Shown one piece after another: positions 1 through 6,534 of a DNA stretch of 18,965 nucleotides. Under the pieces are notes generated by a model. The model was not told the DNA's origin. It saw only the letters and a list, made by a program, of their open reading frames with translations, and made no database searches. How positions within the stretch are numbered: position 1 is the first letter of the stretch; each line of letters opens with the position of its first letter. Both the position numbers and the translations under genes were made by a program. The DNA is taken from positions 1 through 18,965 of the forward strand of contig JACQWU010000091.1 in NCBI GenBank assembly GCA_016209155.1, read 5' to 3'. Origin of the DNA: Candidatus Desantisiibacteriota bacterium (GTDB lineage: Bacteria; JACRDZ01).

Positions 1-1
1 A

Positions 2-427
2 ATTTTGGAACAAAAGAATTCCGCGCTTAAGGAAATTTTAGAACAAATTGAGATAGAAAAAAAGAGAGTAAAAAATGATATATATGCTAATATAGATAAA
101 TTAGTATTCCCTGCTTTAAAAAAACTTAGAAAAAAAACATCGCCGGCCTCAGTTAAATTCTTCGATATAATACAAAATAATCTGGAATCATTAACATCGT
201 CATTTGGATATAAAATAACTGAAAAAAAAATTAATCTGACACCAAGAGAAATTGAGATATGCAATATGATAAATGCCGGTCTTACAAATAAAGAAATGTC
301 CGAACTGTTAAATATTTCAGTTCATACAATAGAAAGCCATCGTATTAGAATAAGAAAAAAATTCGGTATTATTCACCAAAACATAAATTTATTCACCTAC
401 CTCCAGTATTTAAATGAATCAGATTAA
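2..427 (+). CDS. LuxR-type HTH regulator, C-terminal part (5' end outside window)
   Basis: The frame is open from the first base, so the visible 140 or so residues are the C-terminal part of a longer protein. The start is not in the window; the TTG at position 5 has no ribosome site visible. It begins with a Lys/Glu-rich helical stretch of coiled-coil type and ends with a LuxR/GerE-type helix-turn-helix (LTPREIEICNMINAGLTNKE, then a recognition helix with VHTIESHR). The response regulator at 5650-6534 carries the same coiled-coil plus HTH unit, with clear residue-level similarity, including NxALxE and ITEKxxxLxxREIExCN. The missing N-terminus is therefore probably a receiver or PAS-type sensor domain, but that is inference. 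The protein presumably binds DNA. Its position just upstream of a palindrome and promoter-like site at 512-570 makes control of the next operon plausible. Confidence 0.85.
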   Translation: MLEQKNSALKEILEQIEIEKKRVKNDIYANIDKLVFPALKKLRKKTSPASVKFFDIIQNNLESLTSSFGYKITEKKINLTPREIEICNMINAGLTNKEMSELLNISVHTIESHRIRIRKKFGIIHQNINLFTYLQYLNESD

Positions 428-457
428 TACCTGAATCTTGCACTTCAGATTCAGGTA
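428..457 (+). terminator. Hairpin after the LuxR gene, probable terminator
   Basis: Starting just after the TAA stop there is a perfect 11-bp inverted repeat (TACCTGAATCT / AGATTCAGGTA) with an 8-base loop. The downstream stretch is A/T-rich (ACAAAATTTTATATAAT) but is not a clean U tract. A factor-independent terminator is therefore likely rather than certain. Confidence 0.6.
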
Positions 458-511
458 ATACAAAATTTTATATAATCCTTATATTTTTATTTTAATCCAC
501 TATGTAATTTT

Positions 512-528
512 TGTACATAGTATGTACA
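512..528. promoter_or_regulatory. Operator-like palindrome TGTACATA-G-TATGTACA
   Basis: Two 8-base arms are perfectly inverted around one central base. The right arm continues to ATA, giving the self-complementary TATGTACATA at 521-530. It lies about 14 bases upstream of a -35-like hexamer, where an activator or repressor of the synthase operon could bind. Candidate binders by position are the two LuxR-type regulators in this window. This is inference; an AT-rich palindrome of this size could also be chance. Confidence 0.35.
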
Positions 529-541
529 TATTTTTGCAATA

Positions 542-570
542 TTGATTTGCGATTTCATATATTGGATAAT
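542..570 (+). promoter_or_regulatory. Sigma70-like promoter for the synthase operon
   Basis: TTGATT (542-547) and GATAAT (565-570) are separated by 17 bases, close to the TTGACA-17-TATAAT consensus. Transcription would start near 577, about 30 bases before the ATG at 608. An alternative pair, TTGCAA (534-539) with TATATT (558-563), has an 18-base spacer. In AT-rich DNA such matches are common, so the position after a hairpin and before a strong ribosome site is the main support. Confidence 0.4.
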
Positions 571-594
571 ACCTCCCGGCTAATAATTTTTTAA

Positions 595-601
595 AGGAGG
601 T
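595..601 (+). promoter_or_regulatory. Strong Shine-Dalgarno site fixing the synthase start
   Basis: AGGAGGT stands 6 bases before the ATG at 608. The in-frame GTG at 602 touches the Shine-Dalgarno directly and cannot be the start. Confidence 0.8.
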
Positions 602-607
602 GTGTAT

Positions 608-1915
608 ATGAATACAAATACCATTAATACTGAAACTATTATTAGAAAACACAAAATTAACTCTGATGATTATACTCTGGCTGATTTTATTGAATACCGT
701 GATAAAAATATCTTTAGTAAAGCTAACCTTTGTTTTGAATTTTGTCAGGATTGGAAAAATAAGGGCACATACCAATATATGCGGTCTCTTACTTCCGCCT
801 GTCAAAACAGGGTCATGATGTTTGATGAAAAATCAGGAATACAGCGGGAGATGATTATGATGGCATCAAATAATTATCTCGGTTTGTCCACTCACCCTAA
901 AATAATATCCGCGGCGGAAAAAGCGCTGAAAAAATATGGTACCGGAGTTTCAAGCGCTCCAATGTTAAGCGGCACCCTGGACATAACAAAAAAACTGGAA
1001 AAAAAATTAGCGCAATTTAAAGGATGTGAAGATGCTATTTTATTCACTACAGGATATTCCGCAAATGTGGGAGCGATTTCTGCCCTGGTAAGAGAAGGTG
1101 ATGCAGTTATTATTGATAGATTAGATCATGCAAGTATTATTGACGGCTGTAGATTGTCGGATGGCAATATAAGGACTTTCAAGCATAATGATATGGATAG
1201 TTTAAAAAAACAACTGGAGATATGCGATAGAGAATTTAATGGTAAATTAATTGTAATAGACGGTGTTTATAGCATGGATGGTGATATTGCCCGGCTCCCG
1301 GAAATACTGGAATTAGCCCGTCGATATAACGCTAAAGTAATGGTTGATGACGCTCATGCTTCAGGAGTTATAGGTAAACACGGCGGCGGGACTTCTGATT
1401 ATTTTAACTTAAACAATAAAGTGGATTTAATCATGGGAACTTTTAGTAAAACATTTGCGGCAACAGGCGGATTTGTTGCCTCCACCAAAGAAGTGGTGAA
1501 TTATTTACGCTGCTATGCCCGTTCTTATATGTTTTCCGCTGCGCCTGCACCATCAGTTATTGCTACTGTGCTTGCCGGATTGAAGACTTTAGAGGAAGAA
1601 CCTGAACTTAGAAAAAAATTATGGAAAAACATATACTATATGCATAATAATTTGCAGTCTCTTGGATATCGGATATCCCCTTCTCCCCCTGAATCAGCGA
1701 TTATTTCAGTTCAAATCGGTTCAGAAGTAACATTAAGAAAAATGAGTAAAAAAATACATGAATTAGGCATTTATGCAAATGCCATACCGTTTCCTGCCGT
1801 TCCAAAAAACCAATCCCGGTTCAGATTAAGTTTAATGGCGACTCATACCCTTGATGATCTGGATATAGCACTGGATGTTTTTGATAAAACCGGCAGGGAA
1901 TACGGGATTATTTAA
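608..1915 (+). CDS. PLP-dependent alpha-oxoamine synthase, serine palmitoyltransferase-like
   Basis: This 435-residue enzyme belongs to the family that condenses an amino acid with an acyl-CoA or acyl-ACP and releases CO2 (serine palmitoyltransferase, BioF, KBL, CqsA/LqsA). Visible marks are ASNNYLGL (86-93), YGTG (110-113), TTGYSANVG (147-155), a stacking-type His in DRLDHAS (H174), VDDAH (246-250) and the PLP lysine in GTFSKTFAATGG (K281). All expected catalytic positions are present. The N-terminal 65 residues or so, with KGTYQYMRSL before the core, resemble serine palmitoyltransferases more than the shorter BioF or KBL enzymes. I infer a sphingoid-type or alpha-aminoketone product. The exact acyl and amino substrates cannot be read from sequence. 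It is the first gene of an apparent operon with an acyltransferase, sensor kinase, FkbM methyltransferase and response regulator. Confidence 0.85.
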   Translation: MNTNTINTETIIRKHKINSDDYTLADFIEYRDKNIFSKANLCFEFCQDWKNKGTYQYMRSLTSACQNRVMMFDEKSGIQREMIMMASNNYLGLSTHPKIISAAEKALKKYGTGVSSAPMLSGTLDITKKLEKKLAQFKGCEDAILFTTGYSANVGAISALVREGDAVIIDRLDHASIIDGCRLSDGNIRTFKHNDMDSLKKQLEICDREFNGKLIVIDGVYSMDGDIARLPEILELARRYNAKVMVDDAHASGVIGKHGGGTSDYFNLNNKVDLIMGTFSKTFAATGGFVASTKEVVNYLRCYARSYMFSAAPAPSVIATVLAGLKTLEEEPELRKKLWKNIYYMHNNLQSLGYRISPSPPESAIISVQIGSEVTLRKMSKKIHELGIYANAIPFPAVPKNQSRFRLSLMATHTLDDLDIALDVFDKTGREYGII

Positions 1916-1924
1916 GGAGATGAG

Positions 1925-1960
1925 ATGATTTGGAATTTCAAATCTCAAATCTCAAATTAG
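1925..1960 (+). CDS. Possible 11-codon leader ORF across the heptamer repeat
   Basis: AAGGAG (1914-1919), overlapping the synthase stop, lies 5 bases before an ATG that opens an 11-codon frame (MIWNFKSQISN, then TAG). Most of it is encoded by the CAAATCT repeat. It may be translated and affect initiation of the acyltransferase at 1974, or it may be only the original start region displaced by a repeat insertion. No homology supports it as a gene. Confidence 0.2.
   Translation: MIWNFKSQISN
1939..1959 (+). repeat. Tandem heptamer CAAATCT (three units, last degenerate)
   Basis: The units are CAAATCT (1939-1945), CAAATCT (1946-1952) and CAAATTA (1953-1959). The array sits between two near-copies of AGGAGATGA (1915-1923 and 1964-1972), each of which is a ribosome site plus start region. 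The direct repeats are exactly 49 bases apart. Confidence 0.75.
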
Positions 1961-1973
1961 CATAGGAGATGAT

Positions 1974-3113
1974 ATGAAAGTAATATTACATAAAAGTATT
2001 TCCGAAATTGATGAGAGTAAGTGGAATTCGATTGTTGCCAAAAACCATCTGATTTGCACATATAAATATCTGGAGTCAGTAGAAAAATCAGAAATTAATG
2101 ATTGCCGCTATTATTATCCTGTTGTATATGAAGGAAATGAGATTATTGCTCATACATCTGTTTATTTTATAACTACTGAACTTGATACATTTGCTCAGGG
2201 CTTTATAAAAAAAATAATTATCGATATCAGAAAAAAATGGAAAAATTTTCTTATATTGCGTTCCCTTGAATGTGGAACTCCTGTAGCCCTGGGAACAACT
2301 ATTTCATTTAAAAATGGTATAAATCGTGTAAATGCGTTGAATCTGATATGTCAAAACATAGAACATTTAGCAAAAGAGCTTCATATCCCTGTATTGCTTT
2401 TTCGAGATTTTTACAATGAAGAATTAGAGTTATTTGACCATTTGACTGAATTAGGATATACTGGAATACATAATCTGCCGGGTACTAAAATTGAAGTCCG
2501 ATGGAAAAGTTTTAATGAATATTTAAATTCAATACGCAGCCATTATAAATGGAAAATAATCGAAAGAATAAAAAAATGTCAAAGAGACAATATTTCTATC
2601 GAGATATTGAATGATTATTCCCGTTATTACGATGATCTTGAAAAATTATGGATGAATGTTTATAACAATGCTAAAGAATATAGACGCGAAATATTAAAAT
2701 CTGTTTTTTTTAAACAAACGAAGGAGTATCTTGGAGATAAGTCATCTATTATTTTAATTAAAAAAGACAATATCCCAATCGGTTTTACCCTTCTTTGGTT
2801 TGATGACGAAACTTTAATACCGATATTTTCCGGACTGGATTACAATTATAATGATGAATATGGTATTTATTTCAATCTTCTTTATAAAATCGTTGAGGTT
2901 GCTATTGATAAAGGAAAAAAAGATATAGATCTTGGCATTACAACACTCATACCTAAAAAAGAAATGGGTGCTGAGACAGTTACATTAAACATGTACATGA
3001 AACACTTAAATCCGCTTTTGAATAAAATTGTACCATGGTTGTTTGAAACAATGACTCCTCAGGATAATGCGGGGGAGAGAAAAGTTTTCAAGTCTAAATT
3101 AAACGTTTTATAG
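1974..3113 (+). CDS. GNAT/FemAB-like acyltransferase
   Basis: This 379-residue soluble protein has its start fixed by AGGAG (1964-1968) 5 bases before the ATG. The N-terminal half has the pattern of FemAB-like or BioF2-type double-GNAT proteins: a Trp near the start (SKWNSIV), then CTYKYLESVE, then PVVYEGNEIIAHTSVYF. The C-terminal half has a basic helix (SHYKWKIIERIKKC) and a GNAT-like core with IILIKKDNIPIGFTLLW and YGIYFNLLYKIVEVAIDKGKKDIDLG. The family transfers aminoacyl or acyl groups to amines. Following a serine-palmitoyltransferase-like gene, the most attractive role is N-acylation of its long-chain amine product. Known bacterial ceramide synthases are GNAT-fold proteins, but equating this gene with them is inference. 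Peptidoglycan or polysaccharide acylation is the alternative. Confidence 0.65.
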   Translation: MKVILHKSISEIDESKWNSIVAKNHLICTYKYLESVEKSEINDCRYYYPVVYEGNEIIAHTSVYFITTELDTFAQGFIKKIIIDIRKKWKNFLILRSLECGTPVALGTTISFKNGINRVNALNLICQNIEHLAKELHIPVLLFRDFYNEELELFDHLTELGYTGIHNLPGTKIEVRWKSFNEYLNSIRSHYKWKIIERIKKCQRDNISIEILNDYSRYYDDLEKLWMNVYNNAKEYRREILKSVFFKQTKEYLGDKSSIILIKKDNIPIGFTLLWFDDETLIPIFSGLDYNYNDEYGIYFNLLYKIVEVAIDKGKKDIDLGITTLIPKKEMGAETVTLNMYMKHLNPLLNKIVPWLFETMTPQDNAGERKVFKSKLNVL

Positions 3114-3193
3114 ATTTGATGCTGTTTTTGTACTTGTCCCAAACTTTCCGGACAGCACCATTAATGTCACTTTCAAGATAAAGGCGTTAAAAA

Positions 3194-4810
3194 ATGGAAA
3201 CCAGAAAAATATATCCAATATCAAAAGTGGATCATGAGGATACAAAAATAGAGCTTAGCTGCAGAAATATTAAACCTATCTTTTTATATTTTAACGAAAA
3301 ATATGGATATGAAGCATTAGAAGAATTCATCTATGATACTAAAATGAATCTGGATTTTCTTGAAGATTCGCATAATTGGGTAAGCTTTGATTATTATTGC
3401 AGGTTACTGGCAAAACTTGTGGAATATACCGGTGATCCTAATGTGCCTTTCATTGTTGGGACATATGCTGCTAAAAAACAATGTTATGGAGCTATTGAAA
3501 ATATAGTTAAAAGACTGGCTTCACCGCAAAGTATATATAAAATTGTCGTTGAAATAACCCCCAGATACAGCAAGATAGGTGAAATAGGGATATCGGATTT
3601 AAAAAAAAATAGTTGTATTATTACTGTGCGCTATTTTGATAAATACAAGCAGGATAAAAATAATTGCCTTAACTTTCAGGGAATATTTGCTTCATTCCCC
3701 ACTTTATGGGGTCTTCCTTTAGCTGGCATAGAACATACCCTGTGTGCTGTAAACAAAGGGAATACATGCATATATAAAATTTCATGGAACAACAGACCAA
3801 AATATTTATTTGAGTTATATGGTATTATATCGGGTATTTTTATTTTATGTATTTTAAAATTTATCATCTGGAAAACAGCAAATCTTTTTGTATTAAGCAT
3901 GATTCCTCTAGTAGGATATTTAATTGGTATAATAAAAAATTATAAAACGGATATTCGATACTTTAAGGAAATAAATGAAAAAGAAACTAAAAACTTACTC
4001 GAATCAATGGAAACAATAGAAAAAATGAATATTGATCTGCAGAATAAAATTGAACAAAGAACTGAAGAATTAAAAGATAGTAATAAAAAATTACATGAAG
4101 CAATGGAAGAAATAAAACAAAGTCAAAATAAATTACTGCAATCGGAAAAGATGGCCTCTGTTGGACGTCTGGCAGCCGGAATGGCGCATGAATTTAATAA
4201 TCCTATGGGTGCAGTGCGAAATTATATTCAGGATATATTAGAAGATACTCCTGCTGAAGATCCAAGATGGGAACGTCTAAAAAAAGCTGAAAAAGCTACA
4301 GGACGCTGCAAAAACATAGTAAATGATCTCCTGTCTTTTGCCAGGGAAAGTAAAGATATAAAGATGGTAGACATTAATAATATTATTGAAACCGCTATTT
4401 TAAATGCAAATGAAGACATAACAAACCAAAACATTAAAATATTAAAATTTCTGGCGCCTGATTTACCTGAAATTAAAATTGACGAAATGCAGATGCGTCA
4501 GGTAATCATGAATATCCTGATGAATGCTTGTGATGCTATAAAAAAAGAAGGTCGAATAATTATTAAAACTCTTAGTTCACCGGAAAATATTTTTATTGAA
4601 ATCTCTGATACAGGTGAAGGTATTCCTGAAGATATAAAGAATAAAATATTCGATCCTTTTTTTACAACAAAATCTCCGGGGAAAGGAATCGGACTCGGAC
4701 TTGCAATCAGTTATAATATTATTAAACGATTAAATGGTGATATACATGTGGAAAGCAGCGAAAATAAAGGTACCACTTTTAAAATTATTTTACCGTTAAA
4801 TACAAAATGA
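3194..4810 (+). CDS. Membrane sensor histidine kinase with V4R/AraC-N-like input domain
   Basis: The 538-residue kinase has, in order, an N-terminal input domain (about 20-200), two close hydrophobic helices (about 205-225 and 230-247), a coiled coil (255-318), a HisKA domain with phospho-accepting H332 in GMAHEFNNP, and an HATPase domain. The HATPase has an N box ([12 protein letters not shown]), G1 DTGEGIP (472-478), F box FDPFF and G2 GKGIGLGL. All kinase motifs are intact. The input domain resembles the helical segment seen in some AraC N-termini ([28 protein letters not shown]) and ends in a V4R-like [15 protein letters not shown]. It may bind a small lipophilic ligand, but the ligand is unknown. 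There is no N-terminal signal, so the input domain is probably cytoplasmic. A likely partner is the response regulator at 5650. An AAAGG at about 3180 precedes the ATG. Confidence 0.88.
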   Translation: METRKIYPISKVDHEDTKIELSCRNIKPIFLYFNEKYGYEALEEFIYDTKMNLDFLEDSHNWVSFDYYCRLLAKLVEYTGDPNVPFIVGTYAAKKQCYGAIENIVKRLASPQSIYKIVVEITPRYSKIGEIGISDLKKNSCIITVRYFDKYKQDKNNCLNFQGIFASFPTLWGLPLAGIEHTLCAVNKGNTCIYKISWNNRPKYLFELYGIISGIFILCILKFIIWKTANLFVLSMIPLVGYLIGIIKNYKTDIRYFKEINEKETKNLLESMETIEKMNIDLQNKIEQRTEELKDSNKKLHEAMEEIKQSQNKLLQSEKMASVGRLAAGMAHEFNNPMGAVRNYIQDILEDTPAEDPRWERLKKAEKATGRCKNIVNDLLSFARESKDIKMVDINNIIETAILNANEDITNQNIKILKFLAPDLPEIKIDEMQMRQVIMNILMNACDAIKKEGRIIIKTLSSPENIFIEISDTGEGIPEDIKNKIFDPFFTTKSPGKGIGLGLAISYNIIKRLNGDIHVESSENKGTTFKIILPLNTK

Positions 4811-4820
4811 AGGATTTAAA

Positions 4821-5603
4821 ATGAATACTAAATACGGTTCATCCGGATCAAATAAAATCATAAAACTGCCGAATAACCTTGAATTTCATGTACCTTCGCG
4901 TGAAATGCGCATATCAGCATGGTTTCTTATATGGGAAATATTTAAACTGCAGCGTTATAATATAAAAGGATTTGAGATTAAATCAACTGATACAATAATT
5001 GATATAGGTGCAAATATGGGATTATTTGTAATGTGGGCATCTCCTCAGGCATCGAAAGGTAAAATTATTGCAATTGAACCAACTGAAAGTATTGATATAT
5101 TAGCTTTGAATTTACAAAAAAATAATTTAAATAATGTAAAAATAATTAAAGCCGCAATCGGATTAGATGAAAAGCATATTGATTTAATTACATATCCCGG
5201 TTTCAATGTGATTAACCACCAGATAGATCAAAAACCAACCTTATGTACCAGAATTCTGGTTAAACTGCTTACAAGTCAATTAAAATTTAAAAAAGTCACT
5301 AAAAGAGTCAATACTATATCACTTGACAGAATTATTGATGATAATAATTTAAGTAAAATTGATTTGCTTAAAATAGATGGAGAAGGCTGCGAATATGAAA
5401 TATTCAGAAATCTTTCAAATAAACATTTTGATAAAATTGAAAAAATTATAATGGAATTTCATGAATATCATCCGGATAATAAACATCAGGAACTAATATC
5501 TATCCTTAAGTTCAAAGGATACGAAGTAAATTTAGTTAAACCTTTTTTTGATTATTATTTAGTTGGTAAATGCGGTTTCATTTGGGCAAAGAGAAACAAA
5601 TAA
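4821..5603 (+). CDS. FkbM family SAM-dependent methyltransferase
   Basis: This 260-residue protein starts 10 bases after the kinase stop, with AAGGA just upstream, so it is translationally linked. SAM-binding motif I is IIDIGANMGLF (59-69). The acidic ribose-binding residue lies in AIEP (E86). The FkbM signature VNTISLDRIID followed by IDLLKIDGEGCEYEIF is present in the C-terminal half, with IIMEFHEYHP after it. FkbM proteins O-methylate sugars, polyketides or lipids. In this operon the substrate could be the head group or hydroxyl of the product made by the synthase and acyltransferase, but this is not shown by sequence. Confidence 0.85.
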   Translation: MNTKYGSSGSNKIIKLPNNLEFHVPSREMRISAWFLIWEIFKLQRYNIKGFEIKSTDTIIDIGANMGLFVMWASPQASKGKIIAIEPTESIDILALNLQKNNLNNVKIIKAAIGLDEKHIDLITYPGFNVINHQIDQKPTLCTRILVKLLTSQLKFKKVTKRVNTISLDRIIDDNNLSKIDLLKIDGEGCEYEIFRNLSNKHFDKIEKIIMEFHEYHPDNKHQELISILKFKGYEVNLVKPFFDYYLVGKCGFIWAKRNK

Positions 5604-5634
5604 TGAAAATTCGATTGATTCAACCGACCCGATT

Positions 5635-5641
5635 AAAGGAG
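5635..5641 (+). promoter_or_regulatory. Ribosome site fixing the response regulator start
   Basis: AAAGGAG stands 8 bases before the ATG at 5650. The longer in-frame opening from 5563 runs inside the methyltransferase gene and has no ribosome site. Confidence 0.75.
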
Positions 5642-5649
5642 AAATCATA

Positions 5650-6534
5650 ATGGATAAAGAGTTTAATCCGGCAATAAAATTGCTTTTAGTAGAGGATGAT
5701 GAAGATTTCAGATCTTCTCTATGGGCAAGACTGGTTAAAAGAAATATTGAAGTTTTTGAAGCTGTCTCAGCAGAAGAGGGATTAAATAAAATTAAAGAAA
5801 TTAATTTTGATATAGTAGTTTCTGATATTAAATTACAGGGAATGGATGGTATGGAATTTTTAGCTAAAGTGAAAGAAATTAATAATTCTATGCCGGTTAT
5901 TCTGTTAACCGGATATGCCAGTCTGGAATCAGCCAGAAAAGCGGTTAAGCTAAAAGCCAGCGATTATATATTAAAACCGCTTGATAATATTGAAGACCTT
6001 TTAAATCCTATAAATAGTTCTGTTCAAAGCTATAAATTATTAAAAGAAAATAAAAATTTATTAAACGAACTGGAAATTAAAATTAGTGAATTGGAAAAGT
6101 CAAGACTGAAGTTAGGAGAACAGAATTCAAATCTTGAGAAAAAAAATATTGCTTTAGAAGAAGGAGTCGTAAGGATTGAAACTGAAAAAGATAAACTAAA
6201 GAACAATGTAATCACTAACATAGAGGATATATTATTACCTATTATAGATAAACTTGAAAAAAAAGAAGGATCAAATAAACAGATAAAATCAATCAAACAG
6301 TGCCTGGAAGAAATATCTGTTTTACTTAAGGGTAAAATAACAGAAAAAAATGCCCGTCTTTCGCTCCGGGAAATAGAATTATGTAATGTTATTAAAAATG
6401 GATTAACAAATAAAGAAATATCTATATTATTTAATATTACTTTAGAAACAGTTGAAAAACACCGTAAAAATATAAGGCATAAATTAGGTATAAAAAGTAA
6501 AAGTATCAATTTGAATTCATATCTGCAGCAGTAA
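5650..6534 (+). CDS. Response regulator: receiver, coiled coil, LuxR-type HTH
   Basis: The 294-residue protein has a complete CheY-like receiver: acidic pair in LLVEDDED (16-17), phospho-accepting D59 in VVSDIKL, T87 in LLTGY and K109 in ILKPLD. A long coiled coil (about 120-190) and a helical linker follow, then a C-terminal LuxR/GerE HTH (about 237-294: LSLREIELCNVIKNGLTNKE and VEKHRKNI). The coiled coil between receiver and HTH is much longer than in the compact NarL type. The C-terminal half is paralogous to the gene truncated at the left edge. It is probably phosphorylated by the kinase at 3194 and acts as a transcription factor. Its last 29 bases overlap, tail to tail, the end of the giant gene on the other strand. 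Confidence 0.9.
   Translation: MDKEFNPAIKLLLVEDDEDFRSSLWARLVKRNIEVFEAVSAEEGLNKIKEINFDIVVSDIKLQGMDGMEFLAKVKEINNSMPVILLTGYASLESARKAVKLKASDYILKPLDNIEDLLNPINSSVQSYKLLKENKNLLNELEIKISELEKSRLKLGEQNSNLEKKNIALEEGVVRIETEKDKLKNNVITNIEDILLPIIDKLEKKEGSNKQIKSIKQCLEEISVLLKGKITEKNARLSLREIELCNVIKNGLTNKEISILFNITLETVEKHRKNIRHKLGIKSKSINLNSYLQQ

Noticed and set aside
608-1915. Assignment as BioF (biotin synthesis)
   Set aside because: The N-terminal extension and motif wording fit serine palmitoyltransferases better, and no other biotin gene is nearby. The family cannot be settled without a phylogeny.
3118-3161. Inverted TGCTGT / ACAGCA between the acyltransferase and kinase genes
   Set aside because: The loop is too long and the arms too short for a convincing terminator or riboswitch. 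I see nothing else firm in this 80-base gap beyond the kinase ribosome site.
5563-5649. Longer N-terminus for the response regulator
   Set aside because: It lies within the methyltransferase gene, has no ribosome site, and the receiver domain is complete from the ATG at 5650, which has AAAGGAG upstream.
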